Below are positions 42,897-50,872 of a stretch of DNA of 51,068 nt, piece by piece. The stretch is from Trebonia sp. GTDB lineage: Bacteria > Actinomycetota > Actinomycetes > Streptosporangiales > Streptosporangiaceae. A program made the translations under genes and the position numbers. The stretch lies in assembly GCA_030038035.1 (NCBI GenBank), contig JASHPP010000160.1, positions 1 to 51,068 on the forward strand, read 5' to 3'. Position 1 is the first letter of the stretch. Every line of letters starts with the position of its first letter. The notes beneath the pieces are model-generated. The model was given only the letters and a program-made list of their open reading frames with translations, did not search any database and was not told the DNA's origin.

Positions 42897-44405
42897 ATGC
42901 TACACGACTGGTTCACGCGCAGCGCGCGCAGCCACCGGTCCGGGACGGCGCTGGTCGTGGCGGGCACGCGGCTCACGTACGCCCAGCTCGACGCGGTCTC
43001 CCGCGGGATCGCCGGCCGCCTGCGGGCAGCGGGGGCGGTCCGCCCGGCGGTCGGGCTGCTCGCCACGAGGACCGTGGCGGCGTACGCGGGGTACCTGGCC
43101 GCGCTCCGCGTCGGCGGCGTCGCGGTCCCGCTCGACCCGGGACACCCCGCGGAGCGGTTGTCGCGGATCGCCGCGTCGGCCGGGCTGAGCTTCGTGATCG
43201 CCGACCGGAAGCAGGACACCGCGTTCCTTGACGGGAGCCGGGTCTGCGTACTGCGGATCGGCCCGGAGACGCTGTCGGACCTGCTCCGCGCCCCGGCCCG
43301 GGCCGATGACCCGCCCGACTGGACCGGTGGCCCTGCCCAGGTCGCCTACCTGCTCTACACGTCCGGGTCGACGGGACGCCCGAAGGGAGTGCCGATCCGG
43401 CACGGCAACCTGGACGAGTTCCTGCGCTTCAACATCGACAGGTACGATCTCGGGCCGGGCAGCCGCATGGCGCAGATGACGAGCCTGGCGTTCGACCCGT
43501 CGGTCCTGGAAATGTTCACGGCCTGGGGCGCCGGCTCGGCCCTTGTCGTGCCGTCGGCGGACGACTTGTACGACCCGGTGCGGTTCATCAATCAGCACCA
43601 GGTCACGCACATGTTCTCGGTCCCGTCGCTGATCACCATCGCCCACGAGGCAGGCCTGCTGCCGCCGGGCAGCATGCCGTCGCTGCGCTGGAGCCTGTTC
43701 GGCGGGGAGCAGCTCACCGCGGCGCAGGCCCGGGCGTGGGCGGAGGCGGCACCGAACGGCACGATGGAGAACCTGTACGGGCCTACCGAGTGCACGGTCG
43801 CGGTGACGACCTACCAACTGCCGCGTGACCCGGCGGCGTGGCCGATCACCGCCAACGGCACGATTCCCATCGGGCACGTCTACCCGCACCTGGAATACCG
43901 GATCGAATCCGACGGGGAACTGCTCATCCGGGGCTCACAGCGGTTCTTCGGCTATCACGATCCGGCGGACAACGAGGGGCGGTTCACCCCGCCCGCCACG
44001 GACGGCCCGGTGCCGGCGGAGTCGTGGTACCGCACCGGGGACCGGGTCGCGGTCCAGGACGAGGGCCTGGTCCATCTGGGCCGCCTGGACCAGCAGATCA
44101 AGATCCGGGGCAATCGCGTTGAGCTCCATGAGGTGGAGGGAGCGATCCGGACCTGGGCTGACGCCGGCGATGTCGTGGTTGACCTGGTAAGCACGCCGGA
44201 CGGCGGGATCGCGCTTGCCGCGGTGTGCGCCGGACAGGTGCCGCCGCTCGCCGAGTTCCGGGCACGGCTGCGCGCGCATCTGCCGCTGCACATGATCCCC
44301 GGGTACCTGGTCCGGATCGAGCGGCTGCCGCTCAACGACCGCGGCAAGGTCGACCGGATGGCGTGCGCTGAGCTGCTCCGGGCCGAGATCCGGCGGGCAC
44401 CGTGA
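42897..44405 (+). CDS. Free-standing NRPS adenylation enzyme
   Basis: 502 residues, AAAGGG before the ATG. Core motifs are in order: YTSGSTGRPKGV (A3), SLAFDPSVLEMF (A4), NLYGPTE (A5), YRTGD (A7), LDQQIKIRGNRVELHEVE (A8) and the catalytic lysine in NDRGKVDR (A10). The protein stops right after A10, so no carrier domain is attached. It should activate one amino acid and pass it to a T domain on another protein; the N-terminal T of the NRPS at 5465 has no A in cis and is the obvious candidate. Substrate code was not assigned. The last 74 bases overlap the convergent PPTase gene. Confidence 0.9.
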   Translation: MLHDWFTRSARSHRSGTALVVAGTRLTYAQLDAVSRGIAGRLRAAGAVRPAVGLLATRTVAAYAGYLAALRVGGVAVPLDPGHPAERLSRIAASAGLSFVIADRKQDTAFLDGSRVCVLRIGPETLSDLLRAPARADDPPDWTGGPAQVAYLLYTSGSTGRPKGVPIRHGNLDEFLRFNIDRYDLGPGSRMAQMTSLAFDPSVLEMFTAWGAGSALVVPSADDLYDPVRFINQHQVTHMFSVPSLITIAHEAGLLPPGSMPSLRWSLFGGEQLTAAQARAWAEAAPNGTMENLYGPTECTVAVTTYQLPRDPAAWPITANGTIPIGHVYPHLEYRIESDGELLIRGSQRFFGYHDPADNEGRFTPPATDGPVPAESWYRTGDRVAVQDEGLVHLGRLDQQIKIRGNRVELHEVEGAIRTWADAGDVVVDLVSTPDGGIALAAVCAGQVPPLAEFRARLRAHLPLHMIPGYLVRIERLPLNDRGKVDRMACAELLRAEIRRAP

Positions 44406-45087
44406 TCACGGTCAGGATCAGGCCCTGCCTGACCAGCCAGCGCCCCTCGAAGGCACGCAGCGGCCTGGAGCCCACGACAGGACCGGGCACGAGCAGGCGG
44501 GCCGTGAACGCGCCGTCCGCCGGGCTGATCGTGACGGCCGCCTCCTCGAAGGAGAGCCAGCGGCGAGTCAGCGGGAACCATGCCTTGTAGACGGACTCCT
44601 TGGCGCTGAACAGTATCCGGTCCCAGCATGGACCCGCCGCTCCCCGCACGCCGCCCGCGCGAGCGGCACAGGCCCCGGCCGTGGCGGCCGCGAGCGTCGC
44701 GAGCATCACGCGCTCTGCTGGCAGGCTGATCAGGCCGAGCACACCGTCGGGCAGCGCCGCGTTGGGCTCGGCGTCGATCCCGAGCGAGGCCATGTCCGCC
44801 GCGCGGGCGACAGCCGACGCGCGGTATCCGTCGCAGTGCGTCATGCTGCCCACCAGGCCGGCCGGCCATCGCGGCGCACCCTGCTCGCCGGGCAGGATCG
44901 GCGCCGGCGGCCATCCGAGCTGCCCGAGTGCGTCCCTGGCGCAGGCGCGGACGGTCCGGAATTCCCGCCGCCGCTTGTCCACGGCGTTGCCGATCACGGC
45001 CGCCTCTTCCGGGAACATGACATCGGCGGGCGCGTCGTCGAACCGTTCGGCGACGGCCACCTGCGGCGGGACCAGTTCCTCAAGCAC
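44332..45087 (-). CDS. 4'-phosphopantetheinyl transferase (EntD type)
   Basis: 251 residues from a GTG preceded by GGAG. Motifs of EntD-like PPTases are present in order: GSMTHCDGYRAS, LGIDAEPN (Mg-binding) and LFSAKESVYKAW. The enzyme transfers phosphopantetheine from CoA to the serines of the ACP and T domains, all of which occur in this cluster. It is last in a - strand run with the second ABC exporter and overlaps the adenylation gene tail-to-tail by 74 bp. In many streptomycetes such a PPTase lies next to a metallophosphoesterase gene; here that gene is present too but is separated by the two exporter genes. Confidence 0.93.
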   Translation of the reverse strand: MLEELVPPQVAVAERFDDAPADVMFPEEAAVIGNAVDKRRREFRTVRACARDALGQLGWPPAPILPGEQGAPRWPAGLVGSMTHCDGYRASAVARAADMASLGIDAEPNAALPDGVLGLISLPAERVMLATLAAATAGACAARAGGVRGAAGPCWDRILFSAKESVYKAWFPLTRRWLSFEEAAVTISPADGAFTARLLVPGPVVGSRPLRAFEGRWLVRQGLILTVITVPAGSRPGAAQRTPSGRPCRGR

Positions 45088-45117
45088 GGGTTCTCCAGGG
45101 CGTGGGTCAGCTGCGGG

Positions 45118-45969
45118 TCACCCGCCGAGCCGGCTGGTCCAGCGGAACGTCTTCAGGCACAGCAGCAGGCCGGCCACCCCCCACGCGGCCAGGATCAGGG
45201 CGGTCATGGGATGTTCCCAGGAGTGCGCCGGCTCCGCGGGGAGCAGCGCGTCAGGCAGGAAGACCGAGCGCAGCCCCTGGCACATCCACTTCAGCGGGAA
45301 CAGCGCGGCGATCTGCTGGATGACGCGGGGCAGGCTGGTGAACGGGAAGTAGACGCCCGAGATGAACTGCAGCGCGAGGTACGGCAGGCTGACCACGCCC
45401 GCCGCGCTTCGCGCCGAGCGCGGAATGCTGCTCACCGCGATCCCGAGCAGCGTGCAGGTGCCGGCCGACAGCAGGAAGACCCAGGCCAGCGTCACCCACC
45501 GGCCAGGGTCCGCGGGCAACCGGAGCCCGTACAGGCCCACCCCGATGGCCAGCATGATCACCGTCTCGAGTACGGACAGCACGAGCGCGAACAAGATCTT
45601 GCCGACGAAGTAGGCGGCCGGCGGCATCGGCGTGCCCGCCAGCCGCTTGAGGGTGCCGTCGTCACGCTCGATCGCTACGGTGGCTCCCAGCGTGTTGAAG
45701 GTCGTCGACATGACGCCGCTGGCGATGATGCCGGCGATGAAGTACTGCCGGTAGCTCACTCCCGTGTTCGCGACGCTGCCGTTGAAGATCGCGCCGAAAA
45801 TGACAAGCAGCATGACCGGCATCGCGAACGTGAAGATCACCGCGTCCATCTCGCGGAAGAAGACCCGCAGCTCAAGGCGCGCCCGGGACAGGCCCGTCCT
45901 GGTGGTGCCGGGCAGTCGCGCCGGCGAGACGGCCGTCACGCGCTCACCGCTGCCGGCCGTCGTCCTCAT
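45118..45969 (-). CDS. ABC-2 type permease, second exporter
   Basis: 283 residues. Hydrophobic spans include FTFAMPVMLLVIFGAIF, YFIAGIIASGVMS, VLETVIMLAIGVGLYG, WVFLLSAGTCTLLGIAVSS and MTALILAAWGVAGLLLCL, about six in all. The coupling segment ERDDGTLKRLAGTPMPP is typical of ABC-2 permeases of drug exporters. Its start overlaps the stop of the ATPase gene by 4 nt. With only one permease this exporter probably works as a homodimeric membrane unit, unlike the first exporter. Confidence 0.9.
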   Translation of the reverse strand: MRTTAGSGERVTAVSPARLPGTTRTGLSRARLELRVFFREMDAVIFTFAMPVMLLVIFGAIFNGSVANTGVSYRQYFIAGIIASGVMSTTFNTLGATVAIERDDGTLKRLAGTPMPPAAYFVGKILFALVLSVLETVIMLAIGVGLYGLRLPADPGRWVTLAWVFLLSAGTCTLLGIAVSSIPRSARSAAGVVSLPYLALQFISGVYFPFTSLPRVIQQIAALFPLKWMCQGLRSVFLPDALLPAEPAHSWEHPMTALILAAWGVAGLLLCLKTFRWTSRLGG

Positions 45970-46811
45970 TGCGCGTCCCTGATCATCGTCAGGTAGATGT
46001 CCTCCAGCGTCGGCCGGCTGACGGTCAGTCCGGGGATCTCCCCGCCGAACAGGGCGGAGATCTCGGCCACGGTCTGGGTCGGCGTGCGGGTCTCGACGCT
46101 GCGCGGGCCGTCGGGCCCGGTCCAGGTCACTCGCGCGGTCGCCCGATCCCGCCCGCCGAGCGAGGCGGGCGGTGCCACGGCGCGCAGTTGGCCGCGGGCG
46201 ATCACGCCGACGCGGTCCGCCAGCGCCTCGGCCTCCTCCAGGTAATGCGTGGTCAGCATGATCGTCGTGCCGTCGCGGGACAGCCCGCGCACCAGCGTCC
46301 AGAACTGCCGCCGCGCCTCGGGGTCGAACCCCGTCGTCGGCTCGTCGAGGAAGACGAGGTCGGGGCGGCCGACGATGCCGAGCGCCACGTCCACCCGGCG
46401 GCGCTGCCCGCCGGAAAGGGCGTGCAGCCGGGTATCGGCCTTCTCCAGCAATCCGGTCTGCTCGATCACCTCCTCGGGGTCATGTGGATTCGGATAGAAT
46501 CCCGCGAAATGCCGGACGATCTCGCGCACGGTCGACTCGGCCGAGTCCCGGCTAGACTGCGGGACGATTCCTATTCTGGCCCGCCACGCGCGGTCGGCCA
46601 CCGCCGGATCGGTGCCCAGGACGCGCACCTCGCCGGCGTCCCGCTTCCGATATCCCTCGAAGATTTCCACGGTGGTGCTTTTACCGGCGCCGTTCGGCCC
46701 GAGAAGCGCGAAAACCTCGCCCTGTACAATGTCCAAATCCAGCCCGTTGATGGCCACGACATCGTCGTATCGCTTGCGCAGTCCGCGCGCGCGAACCGTC
46801 AGGTCGGTCAC
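45966..46811 (-). CDS. ABC exporter ATP-binding protein, second exporter
   Basis: 281 residues from a GTG with the strong site AAGGAGG 4-5 nt upstream. Walker A GPNGAGKSTT, signature LSGGQRRRVDVALGI, Walker B LVFLDEPTTGFDP and the switch histidine in LTTHYLEEAEAL are all intact. It is first of three co-directional genes (ATPase, permease, PPTase). Probable role: export or self-resistance, possibly for a different form of the product than the first exporter handles. Confidence 0.93.
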   Translation of the reverse strand: MTDLTVRARGLRKRYDDVVAINGLDLDIVQGEVFALLGPNGAGKSTTVEIFEGYRKRDAGEVRVLGTDPAVADRAWRARIGIVPQSSRDSAESTVREIVRHFAGFYPNPHDPEEVIEQTGLLEKADTRLHALSGGQRRRVDVALGIVGRPDLVFLDEPTTGFDPEARRQFWTLVRGLSRDGTTIMLTTHYLEEAEALADRVGVIARGQLRAVAPPASLGGRDRATARVTWTGPDGPRSVETRTPTQTVAEISALFGGEIPGLTVSRPTLEDIYLTMIRDAQ

Positions 46812-46839
46812 GCATCCTCCTTTAGAAGGATCGGCAACT

Positions 46840-46868
46840 AGAATATCAGGGAGCAGCCTTTCCCGGAA
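46840..46868 (-). promoter_or_regulatory. Candidate promoter of the second exporter operon
   Basis: Read on the - strand, TATTCT (46840-46845) lies 29 bases upstream of the GTG at 46811, with TTCCGG 17 bases further upstream. The -10 is good, the -35 weak. The gap 46812-46913 is otherwise empty. Confidence 0.3.
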
Positions 46869-46913
46869 GAATTGAGTGGCCGGTGCCGGGCCGCTCCGGG
46901 CCTGCTTGCCCGG

Positions 46914-47783
46914 TCATCCCCGTGTCACTTGAGTCACTGGAGCCGGCAGGATCTGCCGCGGGCCGAGCGGGCCGCGCCGCCTGGCCTGCCATTCCCGCGG
47001 GTAGCCGAGCGAGACCTCCTCGAATCGCACGCCGTCATGCCACGTCGTCCGCGGAATGTGCAGATGACCGTAGACCACGGCGACCGCGTTGAACCTGACA
47101 TGCCAGTCGGCGGTGCGCTCGGTACCGCACCACTGCGCGAACTCCGGGTAGCGCAGCACCCGGGTCGGCTCGCGAACCAGCGGGAAATGGTTCACGAGGA
47201 CGACCGGCAGCGCCGGTTCGCGGGCCTCAAGCCGCCGCCTGGTCAGTTCGACCCTGGCCCGGCACCAGTCCTCCCGGCTCGGATACGGGTCCGGGTGCAG
47301 CAGCAACTCGTCGGAGCAGACCACGCCGGCGGCGTAGGCCGCGGCAAGCCCCTGCGCCTTGTCCGACGTCCCCGGCGGGCGGAACGTGTAGTCGTACAAG
47401 ACGAACAGCGGCGCGACCGTCGCCGGGCCGCCGGCGCCGTCCCACACCGGGTACGGATCCTCCGGTGTCAGCACGCCCAGGCTCCGGCACAGCCGCACAA
47501 GTCCCGCGTACCGTTCCCCGCCGCGAAGCTGGACCTTATCGCGCGGATGCGTCCACAGTTCGTGATTGCCCGGTGCCCACACGACGGTCGCGAACCGCTC
47601 GCTCAGAACCCGCAGCGCCCATTCGATGTCCGCGAAACGCTCCGCGACGTCGCCGGCCACAAGCAGCCAGTCCGCTGCCGATTCCGGGCGGAGCTGCTCT
47701 ACAATCTTCCGATTCTCGGGAAAACCTACATGCAGATCACTGAAAGCCAGCAGCCTGGGCGCCGGCATGCGACCGGAAGGCAT
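46914..47783 (-). CDS. Metallophosphoesterase (calcineurin-like)
   Basis: 289 residues. The five phosphoesterase motifs are present: FSDLHVGF, VAGDVAERF, APGNHELW, VVLVNHFPL and YGHLHIP, giving a dinuclear metal site. The family removes phosphate groups, but the substrate is unknown; proteins of this sort next to PPTase genes are frequent in streptomycetes, perhaps linked to CoA or phosphopantetheine turnover. That link is inference. The ATG at 47783 has no ribosome-binding site, but a -10-like TATACT ends only about 9 bases upstream, which would give a leaderless message. A second ATG five codons in is possible. Downstream lies the second exporter on the same strand. Confidence 0.88.
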   Translation of the reverse strand: MPSGRMPAPRLLAFSDLHVGFPENRKIVEQLRPESAADWLLVAGDVAERFADIEWALRVLSERFATVVWAPGNHELWTHPRDKVQLRGGERYAGLVRLCRSLGVLTPEDPYPVWDGAGGPATVAPLFVLYDYTFRPPGTSDKAQGLAAAYAAGVVCSDELLLHPDPYPSREDWCRARVELTRRRLEAREPALPVVLVNHFPLVREPTRVLRYPEFAQWCGTERTADWHVRFNAVAVVYGHLHIPRTTWHDGVRFEEVSLGYPREWQARRRGPLGPRQILPAPVTQVTRG

Positions 47784-47791
47784 ATGAATCG

Positions 47792-47819
47792 AGTATATCT
47801 GCCGTTGCTTTCCCGCAAA
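47792..47819 (-). promoter_or_regulatory. Candidate promoter giving a leaderless metallophosphoesterase transcript
   Basis: On the - strand TATACT (47792-47797) sits 8 bases before the ATG at 47783, with TTTGCG (47814-47819) 16 bases further upstream. A start site about 7 bases after the -10 would fall at or next to the ATG, consistent with the lack of a Shine-Dalgarno sequence. Confidence 0.4.
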
Positions 47820-47945
47820 AGCCTATTGCTCGCTCAGCGGCTTACCCGTTCGCCATCGCTCTCCGGCGCCCGCTCGGGCGGGCGGCAGTCACCCGGGACC
47901 GTTCGGAAGATCAAAGACATCATCCCGAACGGACAGTGGTTCCCG

Positions 47946-47980
47946 CGGCCCGCCAGCCCGGCTCCGGCGGGGGCGGGCCG
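47946..47980 (-). terminator. GC-rich hairpin after the thioesterase remnant
   Basis: Perfect 9-base arms CGGCCCGCC (47946-47954) and GGCGGGCCG (47972-47980) flank 17 bases. On the - strand it follows directly after the TGA of the truncated thioesterase, as an intrinsic terminator would. Another 8-base inverted repeat lies at 47899-47906/47925-47932. Confidence 0.45.
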
Positions 47981-47981
47981 G

Positions 47982-48122
47982 TCACTGACGGGCGTGCCGC
48001 TCGAGCGGAGCCGCGACCTGGGCAGCGCGGTCCCTGACGAAGTAGTGGCCGCCCGATGTGACCGTGTGCACGCCCGCGATCTGGCCGAACGGCCGCCAGT
48101 CGCGGTAGGACGGCCCGCAGGA
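47982..48122 (-). pseudogene. Truncated type II thioesterase, C-terminal remnant
   Basis: On the - strand about 46 codons read DWRPFGQIAGVHTVTSGGHY followed by FVRDRAAQVAAPLERHARQ and a TGA at 47982-47984. The VTSGGHYF segment matches the catalytic-histidine GGHFF block of type II thioesterases, with the usual length of tail behind it. The N-terminal four fifths, including the GHSxG nucleophile, are missing; upstream the sequence changes abruptly into an integrase remnant on the opposite strand near 48121. It is therefore a broken gene, probably an old cluster member cut by integration or deletion. Confidence 0.6.
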
Positions 48123-48783
48123 TCGCGCTTATGTCGGTCCATTCCAGGGCACCGTCGAAGCCGCCAGAGGTACCAAGGGTCTGTCCGCCAAGACGATCAA
48201 CGACTGCAAGAGTCTCGCCGGCTCCAACCTCATCCCGTTCATCGGCGCGTACAAGCTCAAGGAGCTGACCGCCGACAACGTCCGCTTTACGCCTACGTCG
48301 TGCTCAGTCTCATGACCGGTGTCCGCACCGAGGAAGCCCGCGCACTTCGTTGGTCCCACGTCGCGGCGTGGGTACCGGAAGCCAAGGAGTGGCGACCGGT
48401 CAGCGAGACCGGCTTTCGGCACAAGAAGTAGGCTGTCTACGTGTGGCGCTCGGTGCGCGAAGACGGCGACACCAAGACCGAGAAGTCCCGCCGCACACTG
48501 GAAATCCCCGACGACGTCGCCAAGGCGCTACGCGACCATCATGCCGCGCGCGCAGGCCAGGCAACGACTCCAAGTCGGCAAGGCGTGGCAAGACAACGAC
48601 CTTGTCTTCGCGACCAGCGTCGGTACGCCGCTCGACGCGGCCAACGTGCGCCGCTCGTTCCGCCGCATCACCAAGGCCGCAGGCCTGGAGGAGAACTGGA
48701 CACCGCGAGAGCTTCGGCACTCGTTCGTGTCGATCATGAGTGACAACGGAGTCACGATCGAGCAGATAGCCGACCTCGTGGGC
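48121..48783 (+). pseudogene. Tyrosine recombinase (integrase) remnant with several frameshifts
   Basis: Pieces in three frames belong to one phage-type integrase. About 48121-48282 reads DRAYVGPFQGTVEAARGTKG and KTINDCKSLAGSNLIPFIGA, the N-terminal core-binding part. About 48290-48430 reads YAYVVLSLMTGVRTEEARAL with the first catalytic arginine and stops at a TAG (48429-48431). The next piece has KTEKSRRTLEIPDDVAKAL, then a frame change near 48550 to KAWQDNDLVFATSVGTPLD and TPRELRHSFVSIMSDNGVTI with the catalytic HxxR-type region; it breaks off after IADLVG at about 48783, before the tyrosine. There are at least two frameshifts, one internal stop and deletions, so it is inactive. Confidence 0.8.
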
Positions 48784-49002
48784 CTGTTGATCGCAGCCAA
48801 GCGCCAGGCATGCGGAAAACACGGAAACCTCTTCGGAGTGTCGCCCACCTACCGGAACTACTGTCAGCCAGCTACCGGAACCGCGTCCGCAAACTGTCGC
48901 CCGGGAACCAGAACCAAGGTGTCAGGCATCTACCGGGATCGCACACTCCGACATGCTTGCGCTACAAGTGAACTCCGTATCCTGCCTGACCTTGAAAGCG
49001 TC
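48784..49002. other. Non-coding or unrecognised stretch between integrase remnant and FHA gene
   Basis: About 220 bases with no recognisable gene. Open frames across it show no family features. It probably holds debris from the integrase insertion. Confidence 0.4.
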
Positions 49003-50124
49003 CTAATCACTATGGCGACGCCGTGGCCATCTGATTCGGCTGCGCCAACCATAGTCGTCGCTATATCCGGAAGACCAGTCTTCGTCTTGACGGGCCGCGA
49101 AAGCCCTGAATCTCTCCGTATCTGCCTCTATATCTTCCTCGAGTCTTGAATGGGGCAAGAGGGGACCTCTCCGAACTGGTACACGTGAAGTGGTCTCGTC
49201 TTGCGTAGCGCGACCCTGCATAAACAAAAAAATAAAGACGCCGATACATAGTTCATCATAAGGCGAAAGTGCAGATTTCTCAATGATGCGAGTCTGATGA
49301 AGAAACGTACCATTGCTGCTATCGAGATCTTCCACAAAAAATTTATTGCCATATCGGTAAATAAGGGCATGGCTGCGAGAAACAGTGGGATCATTGAGCC
49401 AGATGTCATTTGCTGGATTACGGCCAATGGTTGTAAGGTTATGTTCAATTTGAAAGCTCGTTCCAATGGTTGCGCCGTTGGTTACTACGAGCAACCCTGT
49501 TTGCGAGGGTAGCGATTGCGCTCGCTTCGAAACCTTGTCTTCAAGCCGTTGGAGAACGGGAGCAATTGAGGCTGTGGCGCTATTAGGATCTGCGATCATC
49601 GTCGGGCGCTCAGCGTCAAACCTGCGAGAATTTTCGTTGAGAGAAACAAATCGCTCGACGGCCACTGTCGGTTCATCAATGCGAGTAGTGAGACCAGTCG
49701 TGTTGATGAATTCCTTCAGTGGGCTGGCTGCCTGGACATTGCCTTCGAGGGCAGCGGTCCACCTGGTCTTCCACTCATCGATTGTTCCCAACGGCCGGAC
49801 ATCGAGCCCGGTTGCAGTTGCCGCCTCGTGACAAGCACGCACGTACGCCGACACGAGATGCCAAGGTGGCAACCGCTTTCGGCGACCTGAAAGGTGGTCA
49901 TCAAGCGTCGCCCGGGCTAGCTTGTCGTGGCTCAGTCGGACCAACTGTCCGAGAGAAGGATTGCCCGCAGCTCGGCGAAGTGAGTTGAGCTCGGAGACCA
50001 GGCTTTCGGCAGCCTGCGTGTGAGACCCTTCGAGTTCGATGGCGTTCCCTCCCGTGTGCGTCCGGTCTCGTCCGGACTCGTCCGAGGTTATTCTCCCATA
50101 TGACGCCGAGATCGTCTGGATCAT
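49003..50124 (-). CDS. FHA-domain protein with N-terminal helical region
   Basis: 373 residues. The FHA domain spans about 210-305, with the phosphothreonine-binding residues G-R at 234-235, SRSH at 249-252 and NG at 271-272 all intact. The first 130 residues are helical and resemble the N-terminal DNA-binding-like segment of streptomycete regulators (SLVSELNSLRRAAGNPSLGQ). The last 70 residues are rich in charged residues. The start is uncertain: homology seems to begin around residue 35, so a later start is possible. Local GC content over about 49200-49700 is far lower than in the cluster, indicating separate origin. A partner Ser/Thr kinase is not in the window. No link to the biosynthesis is evident. 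Confidence 0.75.
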   Translation of the reverse strand: MIQTISASYGRITSDESGRDRTHTGGNAIELEGSHTQAAESLVSELNSLRRAAGNPSLGQLVRLSHDKLARATLDDHLSGRRKRLPPWHLVSAYVRACHEAATATGLDVRPLGTIDEWKTRWTAALEGNVQAASPLKEFINTTGLTTRIDEPTVAVERFVSLNENSRRFDAERPTMIADPNSATASIAPVLQRLEDKVSKRAQSLPSQTGLLVVTNGATIGTSFQIEHNLTTIGRNPANDIWLNDPTVSRSHALIYRYGNKFFVEDLDSSNGTFLHQTRIIEKSALSPYDELCIGVFIFLFMQGRATQDETTSRVPVRRGPLLPHSRLEEDIEADTERFRAFAARQDEDWSSGYSDDYGWRSRIRWPRRRHSD

Positions 50125-50227
50125 TCCGAACTATGGCCCAACAGTGTTAGATGGGACGGAGTTCTTGGAGCAAGGGAGACTTGTGGGGTTCGATGAGACT
50201 GAGAGCGAGATACCGGGAGGAATCATG

Positions 50228-50425
50228 ATGATTTCTAGTCACCAACTAGAAATGTGGCTTCCGCTGATAGTTGTCATCCTGCCGGCGATTCGCGCAATAG
50301 TGCGCTATTCTCTGCTTCTCGTAGGGCTAATTGTCGCTTTGTCGAAATGTATCAAGGCTGACCGTCCATACATATATAAAGAATTCGCTCGAGCAATGGC
50401 TAGTATACGACGCGCCATGACGTAA
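50228..50425 (+). CDS. Small single-pass membrane protein, unknown function
   Basis: 65 residues from the ATG at 50228, seven bases after GGGAGG; an ATG at 50225 is only four bases away from it and less likely. The sequence has one or two hydrophobic stretches (MWLPLIVVILPAIRAIV and SLLLVGLIVAL) followed by a basic tail ending in ARAMASIRRAMT. No family was recognised. It is divergent from the FHA gene. The good ribosome-binding site and hydrophobic profile argue for a real gene, but the short length leaves doubt. Confidence 0.45.
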   Translation: MISSHQLEMWLPLIVVILPAIRAIVRYSLLLVGLIVALSKCIKADRPYIYKEFARAMASIRRAMT

Positions 50426-50872
50426 GCATAGTCGGCACTTCGGCTTTGATACATGCGCACACGTTCAGGAGCTTGCCAGCCTGCGAGGAGAGGCCATCGG
50501 ACGCGTGGTTGACATAGTGCGGCTTAGGCGCGGGCAGTTCGAGGTGAAACTCAGATCCAGTACCGAGGAGGGTGGGCAGTTCGGAGAAGGTCCACGCATG
50601 GTCGTGGACCTTCTCCGATACATTTCAAAGCCTGCAAGGTTGTTCGGGCGGCGGCGCCCACGTCGAAGGTCGCTTTTGGCGTCGTCGACATCTTGCAGGG
50701 GTGGGCAGGCCGCCGAGCTCGGTCGCTTCCTTGAACGAGCTGGGATTTGCTGACGACCGCGACGACGCCGAGGTCGCGCGTTTTCTCGGCGAGTCGCCCG
50801 GCGCATATGCGTCGGGGCCTTCGATTCCGCCGCGTGTGGACGTTCGCCGAATATGCCGAGCTCGGACCTGCG
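50426..50872. other. Unassigned region before the IS630-type transposase end
   Basis: About 450 bases without a recognised gene. One + strand frame (about 50466-50753) could encode ELASLRGEAIGRVVDIVRLR and a short continuation, but it has no good start or known similarity. It contains the 16-base inverted repeat at 50581-50618. Confidence 0.35.
50581..50618. repeat. Perfect 16-bp inverted repeat, 6-base loop
   Basis: The arms 50581-50596 and 50603-50618 are perfectly complementary around the loop CATGGT. Such a long perfect stem could be a transcription terminator, although no T-run follows, or an element left by mobile DNA. It lies between the small membrane protein and the IS630-type transposase end. 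Confidence 0.7.

Noticed and set aside
48319..49149. 276-codon + strand open frame as an intact gene
   Set aside because: Only its middle part matches integrase, other parts of the same integrase are in different frames, and the tail overlaps the FHA gene antisense without similarity.
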